A DNA stretch of 64,000 nt from Hippophae tibetana (lineage: Eukaryota > Streptophyta > Magnoliopsida > Rosales > Elaeagnaceae). Location: NCBI GenBank assembly GCA_037013495.1, contig CM072806.1, positions 3,782,001 through 3,846,000 of the forward strand, read 5' to 3'. Positions 1-13,189 of this stretch are shown here, piece by piece. Within the stretch, counting starts at the first letter, position 1, and each line of letters begins with the position of its first letter. Made by a program: the position numbers and the translations under genes. The notes beneath the pieces are model-generated. The model saw only the letters and a program-made list of their open reading frames with translations. It was not told where the DNA came from and did not search any database.

Positions 1-3000
1 TAACATAATATTGTTCTCTATATGTGTATTTTGTTTTTTCAATTTTTAAATATGTATTAGTAGTGAATTTTATTTAGATAATTGTTTTCTTATTATATTT
101 TTACAATAGAGTTTTAATAAAATATATTTCAATTTCTATTAAAAAGGGGTAAATCTACTAATTTTTTAGAATATATAACGTTAATATAGTAATATTTTTT
201 AATGGCATCACAAGTTTAAATTACTTAATTTTATATTTTTTTTCATTTTTAATAAAATTTATTTAAAAAAATACTTCAAAAAATATTCATACTAAAATTT
301 TCTTTATAAAAAATAAAATTGAATAATATAAACTAAACTATCATTTTTAAAATTATTCAACAAAATTATCATTTTTTAAAATTAATAAATTAAATTGTTA
401 TAAAAAATAAAAAATATAAATATTTTTAACTTTAATAATTCATAAACCCGTTCGGTATATGTCTCGAAATAAATTGCTAACATCTCTCAACACATTTGGC
501 CTTAAAATGTATTACGTTTTTCTTGAAAAAAAAAATAAGTATTATGTGAATATACTCTTTTACCACAACGTACTGTTTTAATCTCGATTTGACATAGCTG
601 TAACTTGTAATTAATAATGCACAAGTCTGTACGAGCTACTATGGCAGCTTTCTTTTATTTGGGTTGGATACTTTCTAATGCTAAGATTTTATTTTGGATT
701 TTTTTTTATCTATGTTTTTAGATAAAATTTTAATAATATATTTATTTAAAAAATATATTAACTTAATAAAATTTATTATTTAATTAAAATTTTTATATAT
801 GTAATAATACATATGATATTTAAATGATATTTTTTAATAATTAATTAATTGATAGTAATTTTTTAAATAATCAATTAATTAATTATTAAAAATTATCCTT
901 TAAATATTACATGTATATTATCACACATATAAAAAAATTTAATTAAATGATAAATTACATTAAATTTATACTTTTTAAAATGTGATATTAATAATGTATC
1001 ATCTTAAATATATAGATAAAATAGGTATTAAAAGTAAAATCGTGATAATATTAAAATAACTAATTTTTTTTATTTGATATATTTTTTTAAAAATAAATAC
1101 AATATTTATATACACATAATTAAAATTTAAAAAATTTAAAAATTATTTAATTTAATTTTATACTATTGAGCAACTCATTGTCACTATTTCCTCTTAAATT
1201 CCCCCAAAAACTACAAATAATACGTTTTCTTCCTCTTTAAGAAAGTATCAATCACATTATATTAAAATGATAAAGACCTTTTAATTTTTCAGTTCATGAT
1301 AAGTTGGTTTTAACCCTCCCTTAAATATATATTAGTCGGTTTCATATACTCACGGGTCACGTGTTTAGTTTCTCTGAGGACCATAATTCAACGTAAACTT
1401 GCTTAAATTAAGCAATTAGTTTTTTATGAGTTATTTGTGCACTGGCATGGTCCACTGCTATATATCCTCTCTAGTCTCTAGTGTTGACCGTGAAAAAAGG
1501 TTAAAAGAGAGAAAGAGAAAGAGAAAGAGAAAGTCATAGTGAGAGAGACTCGATAATGTTTTCAATTTCACGTGATGTGTTCTTATTTATAATAATAAAT
1601 ACGAAATTTATTATTGTGTTTTTTTAATATTATAATTATTAAAATAAAATATTTTAATATAAAAACATACTTTAATTTTAAAACATTACATTAAACATAT
1701 TCAATTTTTATGATAATAAAATTTATATTATCTTACTTAAATATAATTACATTAAAATGAATCATTTAGCAATAATAAAATCATTATTATCTCTAATTTA
1801 TTTAAAAATAATATGTTATTTTAAATTTACATACCAATTATAAACTATGATATATGTGTTCATTTTGTATTGTTTAAGTATTAGTATATGAAAAAAATGT
1901 TGTGTTAATGTATGAGAAAAAATAATTCATTCTAATTAATTATTTATAATTTTTAAAAATAAAATTTGTTCATAAATTTAATAATTTTTTTTAGACGAGA
2001 ATAAAATATTGTCCTAATACGATTTCATTTTCATATCACAGATTTCATTTTCATTTTAGAGATCCATCTTAGGTGAACTCAAAAAATTAAAATTGATATA
2101 AATTTTAATATTAATGAATATTAGATTTTAATTTCAAAAATATAATATTAAAAGAAGTCATATATTTAATTATAAATTCAATTTATTATTTATATATTTT
2201 TTAATACGTGTTTTGTTGCATGACAAAACCTTCCATGATCCTCAACATTTAAAGCTCTTATTAAATAAGAAAAAGCCGTGTATGGAGGAAATTATAGGCA
2301 CGTGAATCCCCATATGTTCAAACGGTTTTAGCCTCTTTGAATAAGAAGTGGAAGCAATTTTTTTATATTATAATTATAAATAATATAGTAATTTTTTATT
2401 AGTTATAGTGATATAATTTTAATTATATTTAATAATAATATTATATTAGATAATTTATAATTTATCATAAATTTATAATAATACATTTTTTTATTAAATA
2501 TCGGAAATTAAAAAGTAGTTATTGTAAAAGTGATAACTACATGCCAAAAGGGCTTCTTATTTAAGCAAAAGTGGACGTGATTCTTGTGAATTTGGTGAAA
2601 GAAAAAGAGGTGGTGGAATAACCAAAATAACAAAAAGCCTTTTATCTGGTAAGAATCTTGAATTATATGGATAATTATCATAATTATTTTTGTCATTTTT
2701 ATATATAAAGTTATATAAAATATTAATTTTATTTCTAATCATATTTAATGTTATTATTATTGCATAAAATTTTTATTGATAAATTATTATTACAACAATA
2801 ACAACAATCAATTTTATAATACATATTAATTATCCTAAATTATAAAGAGTAAATTCGAATAAATATATAGTATCTTTTCCACTAAATTATGAGAAATGAA
2901 GAACCTTTTTTTAATTGATTAATGAATCAATTAAAGATGCCAAAGATTATGATGCCTCCAACGAACCATTAGTCTTAAAATAAGTTCTTATTGTATTTTT

Positions 3001-4600
3001 TTTCCCTCAATTAAAATTGAATTAATTAATTTCTCAAAAAAATAAAAATGAAGAGATTTCATTTAATGTGATCATGAAGAAAGTGATTTCTTAAAAGAAT
3101 TTATAGTTAATTTTTTTCTGTTAGGGTCATAAGCGTTTTTTTTTTTCACAATAAAAATTCTCATGCATAGTTTAATGGCATAAATAAATAAATCTTATTT
3201 TTAAAATCAAGCACTGTTTGGGTGTTTTTCAAATCTGACTTCAAGTTTCTAAGAAATGTCTTGTACGTACATTAGACCATAAAGCCAGCCATTAATATAT
3301 TTCTACTTCACGAAATAAAAAAAATTCTTGCACCAAGTAAACACTTGAAATCACTTGGGACTATATAAAATAATTGCTTCTAATTAAACAGAACCTAACC
3401 TTAAGTAAAATTCATGATTTATTCTTATTGTTGTATAAGTCAACTCATTAATAAACATATATGCTATTATTATTCCGATTTTTTTGATAGGATTATTATA
3501 TTATTAACGGTACAAAAATTAATAAAAATATATTATTTTAATAAAAAATAATTTATTAAATTTAATCAAATCATGCTAAATCTATCGATAAAATATTAAT
3601 TTTAATGATAGATTATATTCCTATATATTTGACTCAATTAACAAACATGTTAAATAAATCTAATCATAATGTATTGGTTTATTTTAATTTTGAATTATTC
3701 TCTGTCAGGTCACGTTATCAATTAATCTCTATCAACTCTAATCTCCATAATAACATATAGAAAACTGAAACTACTTGTTGGAATTAGGGTAAAAAATAAT
3801 AATAGCAACATTAGGAAATATGTTAGCTTATAGTATTTCCAAGTCCAAGTCCAAGTCCAATCTACACATACACCAAGAATTTGATTACATCCATTTGAAC
3901 TAATCTATCACCAAAGAGTAATAGATGATATACCAAAATCCCTGAACCAAAAGAGAGTTACATTTGAATATGTCTCTTTTAAGAGTGGCTTTAAGATAAA
4001 TGTTTTGAAATAAAGTAATTTATTTAAAAAGTGGTTTACAAAGAGACACCAATGAATTATTTGACATAAAATTATTAAAAGTAATTTAGAGTGATAATTT
4101 AGTAATTTATTTAAGAGATGAACATATATCAAAAACTAATTCACTCAAAAATAAATATAATCTTTATTTTTCTTAAAAGTAAAAAAAAAATTCTAAAAAT
4201 TTTGAAACTGTTTTTTATGGAGATTTTCATACCTTTAAAAATGATTTACGTAATATGAAATTACTTTCAATAAAAAGAAGAAACATTTCCACACGGACCA
4301 AGAATAAGTTACCTTAGAGCAAATTGCTTAATAATACAATGAAATTAACACCCCTGCCTTATAAAAAGAGAGAAAAACTTTACATAATTTTCCTTTGTCA
4401 TTGTAGTTTGATTCGATCAAAGGCTCTAAGAAACTGTCCTCATCCTAAGACATACCTCATGGTCAAGTTTGGTCAAGTTTGGTCCGTACAATTTAATGCA
4501 ACATGAAAAGTCAAAATTGTTAGGAGAATCACAATTTCAATACGAACTTAATCAAGCTCTAAATATCGGAATTAAACATATTCTACTTCTTTGTGTTAAT
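1..4600. other. AT-rich intergenic DNA, no gene seen
   Basis: This stretch is dominated by A/T runs and short low-complexity words, with a GAGAAA-type purine microsatellite near 1507-1535 and a short AAGTCC triplication near 3840-3860. The open frames of about 60-75 codons are rich in I, F, L, K and N, as expected of random AT-rich DNA, and none shows a recognisable motif, a splice structure or a partner exon. I see no RNA gene and no clear transposon terminus. Confidence 0.7.
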
Positions 4601-5150
4601 CTTTAAAAAAATAAAAAAAAATAGAGTTCAAAATGAAAAAAAAACATGCACAAAATCAACACAAATAATTTACGTGGAAAAACATTCCCGATGTAGGAAA
4701 GAAACAACCACATAACTCCTTTCCACAACTTTCACTATCAAGAAACAATTGTACAATAGTTCTCTCTAGATAAAACTAGAGGCAAACAATGAACAACATC
4801 ATCAAGAATACACTTCTTGGAAACTAACAATTATTTCAAGAAAAATAGATAAATCTAACCCAATTTCGTAATCACTGTTCACGGCTCAAATTTTCACAAA
4901 CCGGTGAGCCAAATACAAATCCCACTGTATAGATTAAATAGTCTTGAGTCGTGAACCTGACTGCAAAATTTCAGTTCAATCGGATCACAAAATTCATCAG
5001 AGCACTTGATGAAGGCTTACTGGAGAGGAAAAACTGAAAGCTTTTCTACTTTTTTTTTTCTTCAAATTTCTCTAAATACTTCTCTCTTTTTTTCTCTTCA
5101 GAATACACACTCAACAAAACCTAAATTAGTTTATTAATAAAATAATAAAA
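4600..5150. repeat. Candidate dispersed repeat, unclassified
   Basis: This block is clearly less AT-rich than its surroundings. It contains TTTACGTGGAAAAACATTCC (about 4669-4689), then a stretch with GTTCACGGCTC and GTGAACCTGAC, and ends in a C/T-rich tract. 'Acgtgg aaaa(c)' followed by such text is a motif I associate with interspersed repeats of dicot genomes. I find no inverted termini, target duplication or coding domain, so class and ends are unresolved. It could also be an LTR fragment. Confidence 0.3.
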
Positions 5151-5379
5151 TGGTACAATTGTCACTTCTTACTACATGAACTTTTAAGTCACACGTGATT
5201 CTCCAAACAAGAGGAAAACTCAACAAAAACAACTTGTTTTTTTTTGTATTAACCTAATGCACAAGTGCAGGGTCTACACAATGCTCAAACCTAAGGAAAG
5301 GAGTGCAATTCCAAAACAAGATATGTAAGGTTGAAGATCTTCATCAAGGAGGATTTAATTTCATCAATTTTAGGCTGCC

Positions 5380-5514
5380 ATGAACATGTTTTCGAGCGCT
5401 ACATTCGTAAATATACGTAGCAATTCGTTGGGCAATTCTCATTATAGTGGTGGGGAGGAAGAAGAAGGTCCTCGTGCGAGTAGAGATTTTCACAAATATT
5501 TCATAAAATTTTAA
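5380..5514 (+). pseudogene. Short ORF / possible exon remnant, unknown
   Basis: A 44-codon frame opens with ATG at 5380 and stops at 5512-5514. Its composition (Ser, Asn, Gly, and a run of four Glu near the middle) looks more protein-like than the I/F/K-rich frames around it, and the local GC content rises. No motif, neighbouring exon or family is recognised. It may be an orphan exon left by a rearranged gene, or chance. Confidence 0.15.
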
Positions 5515-8500
5515 TTTGTTATTTTTATATAGTTAAATTTCATAAATATTACAAAAATAATATCGATTTATTTTATTACTTCCATATAAATGAACCTTGC
5601 AATGCAACATGCAGATAAAAATTGAACGTTGCCTTTCACCAATAAGTCGTAATGCGTTATTAACTTAAACATCATTGACTCTAGCCTTTCTATTCCCATT
5701 GTACTAAAATACCAACTAAAACAAAAGAAGTTAAAGAAATTGGACCACCGTAAAAACATAGGCCAGAGCTATATTAAGGAGATATCATATTAAATGTTGT
5801 CTTCTTTCATCAATAAAGAAAGAAAAATATTTATTGTGTGCATTTCTGTGTATAACGTCTTAATTGCACTAATTCATTCTGCAAAGCTCAGTAAGCATTA
5901 ACTAACTAATAAAAGAAATGGCAACATACCACAATATATTTAAAAATTAGGAAACTACATCATTTAATCATAATTTTTTTAATATTAAAATTGTATATAA
6001 AATTGTAAAAAATAGTCTTAAAATAAATACTTAATAAATTTGTTATTTTAATAAAGAGTAAATATACAATAATAATTATTTTATTATCAATTTTTTTAAT
6101 TAATTTATTACTTAGTGAATACAATATTAATAATTATATCATAATAACACACAATTTAAATATGAGTGATACTTAACTTAATAAATAAATCAAATATAAT
6201 ATAATGACACATATAAACTCAATATGATAGTCAAAACTTAATCGAATTTAATAAGTATTTTTATGAATATTTTAACATAATTATGATTCCTAAAATAATA
6301 ATTAAAAATTAATAATATAAAGTCAATATACAATAAAATTATCAAATATAAATTGTATAATTATTATCTTATAAGAATATTTTGATATTTATTAATATAA
6401 AAATAACAAAAAAGTATAAAATATGTATTTATTATATACATATTTTAATATTTATTAGTATAAAAAATAACAAAAAAAAAGATCTTGACATTCCTAGACT
6501 AAAATTCAATGATTTTTTATATTATATAAATATTTTGGTATTTATTAACATATAAAAATAAAAAATAATAAAATCTTTTTACATATAAATATTTTCCCTT
6601 TTTTCATCAAACACTTCCTTTTCTCAAACATATTTCTACTTTTTTATTTAATAAAACTCTGAATTTTTCTTTGAAATTTGCTTATATATAAAAGCAAATA
6701 TTTTTTTATTAAAATTTGATGCTTGTAACTCAAATTTATCCATGTCTCACGACCTTTTAATTATTTGACACCTAATTAGTACATGGTTCACTTATTATTA
6801 TGGCATTAAAATTAAGTCATCTCTTGTTTTTATATACTTAATTCAATTACATTAAATAATATAATATATAAAATTATATAAAATAACAATAAAAATAATA
6901 TTTTAATAATAATAAATAAAATTTAATTCAACATTAAATTAATTTAAATAATCATAATTTAAATTAAACGACATTTAATATGAAATAATAAATAATTTTT
7001 TTAATAATAAAAATATACTTTTGATATAAAAAATATTACTTTTATAGTTATAAATTTTTAAAAATGTTATTTTTATTGTTTTAATTAATATATGATTTAA
7101 AAAATAACATATATGAAATTAATATTGCTCATTGGTAATAAAAAAACATTAATACTATTATGGGATAAAAAAACAGTTATTAGAGAAAAAAATTAATTGT
7201 AAAAATATATAAATAATATTTTTATGATTATAAATTTTAAAAATAATAATTATTTTTATTTTTATTAATATATGATTTAATAAATAACATATATCAAGTT
7301 AATATTGCTCATTAATAATAAAAAAATATACATTAATACTATTGTGGGACAAAAACAAAAGCAGTCATTATTGATTATTTCTATTGTGGTCCATGCTTGA
7401 TGAAGTATAAATTAAATCTTTAAAATTATAAATAATAATAATAAGACAAAGGAGAAATATCTATCATGAATTGCAGAGTACAAGTTGCCATTGCGATACA
7501 ATCAGTGACCAGTAATTTCTTATCATTTGCATAATATGCTCTCAACCGTACGATATTAGGTGTGGTTGACAGGTTTGAAATATTAATATATAATTTTTAT
7601 AAAAATATAGAAGATATTGTATTTATTGACAAAATTTTAAAAAATAAATACTAAAATTAAGAAAACTCTATTAAAAATATAATTTTTTTATAAAATTTTA
7701 TAAAACATTAAAATAATTAATTGTTTATATTTTAAATTAATTTTTTTATTTAATATATATTTTAAAATACATAAAATATTTATATTAATCAATAAGTTGA
7801 TTTATTAATTAAAATATTTTATAATAAAATATATATTATTTTTTGGTAAATATCGTAGAATAAGTAGTTAAAAAATTTGAAAAAATTAAGTAGAATTTTT
7901 AATAGAAAAAATTGAATTGAAATGATTGTTAAGAAATAAGAAAAAACATAAAATAAATTAAGAATTAATATTTTTAATATTATATTTGACATTTTAGCAA
8001 TATTGTAGTAGCAATATCCATAATTTTCAGAACATTTTAGCAACAAAAAAAAACATTTAATAATGATATTTTATCAATATTTTTACCACATTTGTGACAA
8101 TTTGACTAAAAAATATAAACATCACATTTTGATTTCAAGATGTATAAAAAAACAACATTATCGCATTGACATTTTCATGCCTGGTTTGACTTTAGTAATA
8201 GCTTCCACTTCAAATTCACTCCTTTAACTTCCGCGTGGCATCACCCTCGCTCAACCTTTTTACATCTATATTCGTTGGTATCACAACCGATTCTCTCTCA
8301 CTCCTAACTATTATCACATAAGATAAAGTACTAACTAGTATATTATCTTTAAAAAATGGTATAATTTAGTTCAAAATGATTATAGAAATAAAAATTTGAC
8401 CAATATAAAATAGTATTGAATATTTTTTTCTAAAAAGAAAAAGAATAAATGATAAAAGAATTAGTTTGTTAATGTCAGTTCTGACATGTATATCATTTCA

Positions 8501-8589
8501 CATTTTTTAATATTTTTTAAAAAAAAACCATTGATGTATTCCTCACTAAAGTAATGTACTAATATTATACTATAATATAATTTTCATAT
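5515..8589. other. AT-rich intergenic DNA
   Basis: No gene is seen. Near 6360-6590 there are three imperfect copies of a roughly 40-base word resembling TATTTTGATATTTATTA followed by ATATAAAAATAAC. The direct duplication at 7.0-7.4 kb is listed separately. Short frames on the minus strand around 7819-8046 are I/L/F/Y-rich and unsupported. Confidence 0.65.
7030..7375. repeat. Imperfect tandem duplication, ~180-bp period
   Basis: Two copies of a roughly 165-base segment sit side by side (about 7030-7195 and 7211-7375). Shared landmarks in order are 'ttatAnTTATAAATTTT', 'TTAATATATGATTTAA', 'ATAACATATAT', 'TTAATATTGCTCATT' and 'CATTAATACTATT.TGGGA'. The copies differ by many substitutions and small indels, so the duplication is old. 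No coding meaning is visible. Confidence 0.75.
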
Positions 8590-8801
8590 TGATATGTATA
8601 AGAAATGGTTTTATTGATGATGAATAAACGAATGTTTAGAACCTATTTATACAAAAGAAAAACAAAATTGTAATAATTAAAAATAAACACAATTATGGAG
8701 AGGCATGTTCTTGGACAGCCTATCCTTCCCCACCAAGCTGTTGGTGGCTGCTTCCAACTGCTGTGTTGGTTGTCACCAGCTGGATCTCATGTTCTTTAAC
8801 A
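8590..8801 (-). repeat. copia-1 3' LTR (left edge approximate)
   Basis: In minus orientation the LTR begins TGTTAAAGAAC immediately after the polypurine tract. It contains a TATA-like TATAAATAG (about 8644-8655) and AATAAAA-type polyadenylation text near 8610. I place its end near 8590, where CA dinucleotides occur in '..ACATATCA'. Without the second LTR the end is uncertain by tens of bases. Confidence 0.6.
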
Positions 8802-11800
8802 TTCCCCCTCAAGTTAGAATATATGTTAATTATTCCTAACTTGTTAAGTAAGCTTGAGAACTGTGGAAAACTCAAGGATTTGGTAAATATATCTGTTGGT
8901 TGCTCTAATGTAGAGATATGATAAGTTTTGATCATTCCAGCTTGAATCTTTTCTCTTACTAGATGACAATCGATCTCTATGTGTTTGGTTTGCTCATGAA
9001 ACACTGGATTTTATGCAATGTGAAGAGCTACTTGATTGTCACAATATAACTTGGTTGGTTGGGAGTGTTTGATACCCAAATCATCCAAAATATATCGTAA
9101 CCAGGTTACTTCGCAGCTTGATTGTCACAATATAACTTGGTTGGTTGGGAGTGTTTGATACCCAAATCATCCAAAATATATCGTAACCAGGTTACTTCGC
9201 AACATGATGCTGTCATAGAGCGGTATTCTGCTTCTACACTTGATCGTGAGACTGTATTTTGTTTCTTAGTCTTCCAAGAAATTAGCGAGTTTTCAAGAAA
9301 CATACAATATCTTGTGGTTGATCGTCGTGTATCTGTGCATTTTGCCCAATCTGCATCACAAAAAGCATTTAGTTGTAATGAACTAGTTGTTGAGAAAAAG
9401 AGACCTTGCCCTGGTGTGTTCTTGACATATCGTAGCACTCATTGAACTGCTTCCAAATGTGGTTGTCGTGGTTTATCCATATATTGACTGAGAATGTGCA
9501 CGACATACACTAAGTTAGGCCTTGTGATGGTCAAGTATATTAATATCCCAACAAGTCTTCGATAGGATGTGGGATTACTGATGAATTGCCCTTCAACCTT
9601 GTCGAGGGATAAATTTTGTTCCATAGGTGAATTGGCAGATTTGGCACCAAGATAACCTATGTCCTCCAATATTTTAAGTGCATACTTGCGTTGTGACAGA
9701 ACAATTCCCTTCCTGGAACGTGAAACTTCTATGCCCAAAAAATACTTTAATTCACCGAGATCTTTAAGCTTGAATTGTCTCATGAGATGATTCTTAGTTT
9801 CTCCAATGTCTTGTACATTGTTTCCTATTATGATTATATCATCTACATAGACAAGAAGAGCAGAGAAGAAATTACCACGGGTTCAGACGAACAGTGAGTG
9901 ATCATACTTGGATTGGTTAAAACCAGCTAGCTTAAGTGTTGTTGATAGCTTGATGAACCACTGTCGTGAGGCTTGTTTGAGTCCATACAAAGATTTATGT
10001 AGCTTACATACTCGTGTTTCCCCCTTTTGTCTGAATCCAGGTGGAAGGGACATGTAGACATCTTCATAAAGATCACCATAGAGAAAAGCATTGTTGACAT
10101 CGAGTTGTCAAAGATGCCAATTTTGAATAGCAATAACGGCAAGGAGAAGCCGAACAGTGACAAGTTTGGCTAATGGTGCAAAAGTTTCTTGGTAGTCAAA
10201 ACCTTTAATCTGACTGTATCCTTTGGCCACTAATCGAGCCTTGTATCGTTCCACATAACCATCGGGATTATACTTGATTTTGTAGACCCATTTATAACCA
10301 ACTGGTTTCTTGTTTGGAGGAAGCTGTTGAAGCGTCTAAGTGCCATTAGTTTCAAGAGCATCCAGTTCTTGTTTCATGGCAAGCCGCCATTTTGGATCAT
10401 TGAAAGCTTCAGCAAAGGTGGTTGGTTCCCTGAGAATGGAAATAGAAGTAGCAAAGGCACGATGTGCAGGTGATAATTGGTCATAGGTAAGTATATGAGA
10501 TAAAGAATGAGAAGTACCTTTGTCTTTGGACGATGCTGAGTGAGACGAAAGGAAAGACCGAGAAGGCAAGGAAGCTTCTACATGATATTTTTGAAGGTAG
10601 CTAGGAACATTGGTGGATCAACGAAGCCTATGTGTGACTGGTGTTGGAGGAGTTATGTGTGGTGGAGAAGTTGATAATGATGTTTTTGGAGATGAATTTT
10701 GAAGATGAAGAGTGTCTGAGTTGATTGTTGGAAGGACAGATGATGTATGATCAAGTGATATATTTGGATTGGTTGATTGACGAATGTTGGGTATGTCATC
10801 ATAAATAGTATCTTCTGATGGAGGAAATAGAGTTGGAGTGTTGACAGCGGAAGTGAAATAAGGAAATACATGTTCATGAAAGATAACATCACGAGACACT
10901 AAAGTCTTGCTTGTTTCCAGATTGTAGACACGATAACTTTTGATCCCAGATGGATACCCAATGAATATGCATTTATGTGACCTAGCATCAAACTTGGTGA
11001 GTCGATCATGATGTGTAGACACAAAACAAAGGGAACCAAAAACACGAAGATGTTCATACCTAGGAGTTTTGTGAAAAAGGACTTCAAATGGTGTTTTACC
11101 CTTGAGAACAGGTGTTGGAGTACGATTTATGAGGTATGTGGCTGTAAGAATGGCATCTCCCCAAAATTGTTTAGGAATATTGGCTTGGAAGAGCAATGAA
11201 CAAGCGACATTGAGAAGATGATAGTGTTTGCGTTTAGCAACACCATTTTGTTGAGGGGTAGAGACACAACTAGTTTGATGAAGGATTCCTTTGGTAGAAA
11301 ACAACTGGGTCATAGAGAATTCTAGTCCATTACTACGAATGATTTTAACTCTGGATGAAAATTGTGTTTCAACAAGATTGATGAAGGTGGTAAGAAATGT
11401 GTGTGTATCAGATTTAGTATGTAAGAGATAGACCTATGTGCATCTTGAGTAGTCATCAACAATAGTGAGAAAATAACGTGCTCCATTAAGTGCTAGAATG
11501 TGATAACCACCCCAAATATCCACATGAGTCATTTCAAAAGGTGCTTTTGTATTGATGGAACTTAAAGGAAATGGATTACGTGTTTGCTTAGCTAATGGAC
11601 AAATAGAACAATCACTAATGGAACAAAAAAAAGTGTGTTGATGGAAAGAGAAATTACAGGAAAATTGTTATTAGATAAATGACCAAGTCATTGATGCCAT
11701 AGATGAGAGTTGGTGGAAGCAGTGTTTGAAACGGAGAAACATCTAGCCTTTTCAGAAATAGTCAGGTAGTAGAGTCCTGCTTTCTCAGTTCTCATCCCAA

Positions 11801-13107
11801 TCGTCTTCCCTGAGCATTTGTCCTGAACAAAGCACATACTATTAGTGAAAGTGACATGGAAAAATGAGGTTTAAGTTAGTTTGGCTACTGAAACTAAGTT
11901 TAATTTGAAGGAGGGAACACACAAGACATTATGGAGTATGAAATTATTTGAGAAATGTATAGTGCCAATATGTGTGACACAGGCAAGAGAATGATCAGGT
12001 AAATGCACATGCCGATTAGTGACTGGAATGCTGGAGCTCATAAGGTTTTGGGAACAAACCATGTGATCAGTTACCCCTGTATCAAAAATCCAACGAGTTT
12101 CTAAATGGAAAATAGTTACACATAATGTGTTACCTGAAGAAGTAGTCACTTGACTTGACATGCTACCTGATTTGGATTGATTGAGAAGTGTAAGGAGCTC
12201 TTGATATTGGGCAGTTTTCAAAATTGTGTCCATTGAGACCACAAAAATCACATTTGAGGTGACTTCGGCAATACTCAGAATTATGGCCTATATTGTTGCA
12301 TCTATTGCACTTGAGATGTGGGTTCCTTGGTGGGTAATTTTTGTGAGGATATTATGGACGACTATCTCTGGCAACAAGTGCGGCAGCTTTTGGCATCCTT
12401 CCTATGCTTTGAGTGGAGACAGCTCTTTGCTTTTCATCTTGAACAATAAGTGAATATACCTTATTTACTATAGGTAATGGTTCCATGAACAAGATTTGTC
12501 CATGTGCTGATGTGTAAACCATGTTAAGGCCTATGAGAAACTTTATGGTTCGCTGCTTTTGTTGATATTCTTGTAATTCCTTTCCGGTATTTCCTCCAAA
12601 ATGTAAAAAAGGACATAGTGCATCACGACTATCCCATAAGCTTTTCAATTTGGTATAGTATTCTCCAATTCTTACAACTTCTTGCATGCAATCATGGGTC
12701 TCTTGCTCAATGTGGAATAGGTGCACGCTGTTGGTGTGCGAAAAATGTTCCTTTAATTCTTCCCAGAGCTCATATGTAGTATCACTATACATGACACTTT
12801 CTGCAATTTTTGGTGATATGGTGTTGATGATCCATCCTTTGACAAGAATGTTGCAGCGAGTCCATTGTTTGATTTCTGCTTCAAGGTTTGTTGATGGCCT
12901 TTTGATTGTGCCGTCAATGAATCCTTCTTTGTTTTTGGTTATTAGAGCCATGAGCATCGCATGACTCCAAATGTGATAGTTTTCTTGATTTAAGGATTGA
13001 GCTATGAGAACCATGCTTGGTTGGCCTGCGTGGTGTAGATATAATGAATGACTAGGGTCGTCATACCATTTTGGTAAAGTAGGGTTGGTATTGGTAGTTA
13101 TAGACAT
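8801..13107 (-). pseudogene. copia-1 gag-pol polyprotein, broken
   Basis: The gag part starts at the ATG at 13105-13107 and has the 'NYHIWSHAM' and 'LWEELKEHF' signatures of the Retrotran_gag/UBN2 families. Two CCHC zinc knuckles follow (about 12330-12215). The protease signature DTG lies near 12085 (reads DTGVTDHM). In integrase the region usually reading RSDNG reads RSNG (about 11335), so one catalytic Asp is missing, and the NGV-E-RK motif carries Lys for the catalytic Glu (about 11235). Reverse transcriptase has an intact YVDD at 9838-9849. RNase H follows with SSVEAEYRS and is disrupted by the 86-bp duplication. The frame changes repeatedly, so no polyprotein can be made. Confidence 0.88.
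9031..9202. repeat. 86-bp tandem duplication inside copia-1 RNase H
   Basis: Units 9031-9116 and 9117-9202 are identical except for the last base (G versus A). The period, 86, is not a multiple of three, so the duplication breaks the RNase H frame. The near identity contrasts with the heavy decay of the element around it, which suggests the duplication happened recently. Confidence 0.95.
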
Positions 13108-13189
13108 TTTTTGTTGAATAAATTCGAAAGAACGAGATAGGTTTAAGTATGTTTTAGACAATAATGACTATTTATGAAATAAATAATGG

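Larger units (their letters stand above)
8590..13165 (-). mobile_element. Ty1/copia LTR retrotransposon remnant (copia-1)
   Basis: On the minus strand, coding domains run in copia order: gag (start about 13107), two CCHC knuckles, protease, integrase, reverse transcriptase and RNase H (to about 8990). A purine tract (GAGGGGGAA on the minus strand, about 8802-8811) then meets a 3' LTR opening with TG at 8801. No matching 5' LTR lies upstream of gag, so the element is 5'-truncated and its target duplication cannot be tested. Several frameshifts and stops, damaged integrase residues and an internal 86-bp duplication show that it is dead. The neighbour beyond 13.19 kb is a Ty3/gypsy gag in the same orientation, which copia-1 abuts or interrupted. 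Confidence 0.9.

Noticed and set aside
2508..2742. Minus-strand frames of about 61 codons
   Set aside because: Composition follows the AT-rich background (I, F, N, K), two frames overlap each other, and no motif or splice partner is seen.
9122..9445. 107-codon plus-strand frame
   Set aside because: It is the antisense shadow of copia-1 RNase H on the minus strand.
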